A stretch of DNA of 5,843 bases from Comamonadaceae bacterium (GTDB lineage: Bacteria > Pseudomonadota > Gammaproteobacteria > Burkholderiales > Burkholderiaceae_C), in contig CANJXV010000169.1 of NCBI GenBank assembly GCA_947478935.1, positions 1 to 5,843 on the forward strand, in the 5' to 3' direction. The position numbers and the translations under genes are program-made. The notes below the pieces were generated by a model. That model was not told the DNA's origin, did not search any database, and worked only from the letters and a program-made list of their open reading frames with translations. Position 1 is the first letter of the stretch. Every line of letters starts with the position of its first letter. Below, one piece after another: positions 5,446 to 5,843 of the stretch.

Positions 5446-5843
5446 ATGGGTCAAAAATTAAAGATTGCTGGTTGGGTAATGCTAGGTGCATTGGCCGGCT
5501 CGCTGACGACGGTTTCTGTGCAAACCGTGGCACGCAATACCCTGGCACCCATGCCCTTGGAAGAGTTGCAGCAGCTCTCCACTGTCTTTGGCCTAATCAA
5601 AAGTGATTACGTGGAGCCAGTGGACGAAAAAAAGCTGATCACTGACGCCATTACCGGCATGGTGTCCAGCCTGGACCCCCACTCCACTTATTTTGATAAG
5701 AAATCCTTCAAAGAATTTCGTGAAGGCACGAGCGGTAAATTTGTCGGTGTGGGCATTGAAATCACGCAGGAAGACGGTTTTGTCAAAGTGGTCTCGCCGA
5801 TTGAAGGCTCCCCAGCGGACCGCGCCGGCCTGAAACCCAATGA
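5446..5843 (+). CDS. ctpA: S41-family carboxyl-terminal processing protease, 3'-truncated by window edge
   Basis: N-terminal 132 residues of a periplasmic tail-specific serine protease (CtpA/Prc/CtpB family), which degrades or trims exported proteins from the C-terminus and in several bacteria controls cell-wall hydrolases. The start has a lysine-containing n-region (MGQKLK) and a hydrophobic stretch at about 7-25, so it is a signal peptide or uncleaved anchor. The S41 N-terminal helical region follows, with LQQLSTVFGLIKSDYVEPVD at 41-60 and MVSSLDPHSTYFDKKSFKEF at 72-91. The PDZ domain begins near 98, with FVGVGIEI at 99-106 and SPADRAGLKPN at 122-132. The catalytic Ser/Lys lie beyond the window. 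GGGA six bases before the ATG is the likely ribosome site, with AAGGA 13 bases away as a second option. The final TGA of the window is out of frame, so the gene continues. Confidence 0.93.
   Translation, partial: MGQKLKIAGWVMLGALAGSLTTVSVQTVARNTLAPMPLEELQQLSTVFGLIKSDYVEPVDEKKLITDAITGMVSSLDPHSTYFDKKSFKEFREGTSGKFVGVGIEITQEDGFVKVVSPIEGSPADRAGLKPN

Noticed and set aside
5841..5843. TGA at the window end as the ctpA stop
   Set aside because: It is out of frame; the reading frame ends with AAT followed by GA, which begins the next codon. Stopping there would also leave the protein inside its PDZ domain.
1..5843. tRNA, rRNA, CRISPR, insertion sequence, toxin-antitoxin or defence system
   Set aside because: I found no direct-repeat array, transposase or integrase motif, tRNA-like cloverleaf, or rRNA segment. 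All substantial coding capacity is explained by six housekeeping or metabolic genes.

Overview
This window looks like chromosomal housekeeping DNA from a betaproteobacterium, most likely order Burkholderiales and probably a Comamonadaceae relative (Rhodoferax/Polaromonas-like). The basis is the protein character (SecB, GpsA, GpmA and Grx3 sequences), a cyanophycin synthetase gene, fairly high G+C, and the gene order. The genus cannot be fixed from the sequence alone. Six protein genes are supported, two of them cut by the window edges. I see no tRNA, rRNA, CRISPR array, insertion sequence, prophage gene or other mobile element.

Layout. At 1-2076 (+) lies the 3' four-fifths of a cyanophycin synthetase gene (cphA), whose N-terminal domain is outside the window. 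It converges, across a 43-base gap holding a GC-rich hairpin, on a leftward cluster: a membrane-anchored rhodanese (4469-4062), glutaredoxin 3 grxC (4022-3762), the export chaperone secB (3631-3173) and glycerol-3-phosphate dehydrogenase gpsA (3130-2120). A strong hairpin followed by a T-rich run, pointing leftward, lies between grxC and secB, with a possible extended -10 promoter just before it. A 110-base divergent region (4470-4579) then separates the rhodanese from rightward gpmA (4580-5326), a 2,3-bisphosphoglycerate-dependent phosphoglycerate mutase. After 119 non-coding bases comes the 5' part of an S41 carboxyl-terminal processing protease (5446-end).

How it fits together. Rhodanese-grxC-secB-gpsA is a conserved proteobacterial neighbourhood, known in E. 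coli as yibN-grxC-secB-gpsA. It groups sulfur/thiol chemistry, a protein-export chaperone and the first committed step of phospholipid backbone synthesis. On the other side of the divergent promoter, enterics and pseudomonads usually carry the unrelated cofactor-independent phosphoglycerate mutase, then envC and, in pseudomonads, ctpA. Here the mutase position is held by the unrelated cofactor-dependent enzyme, envC is absent from the gap, and ctpA is kept. That apparent replacement in place is the most interesting observation. I found no evidence of a previously undescribed system. The remaining findings are modest regulatory or annotation points.
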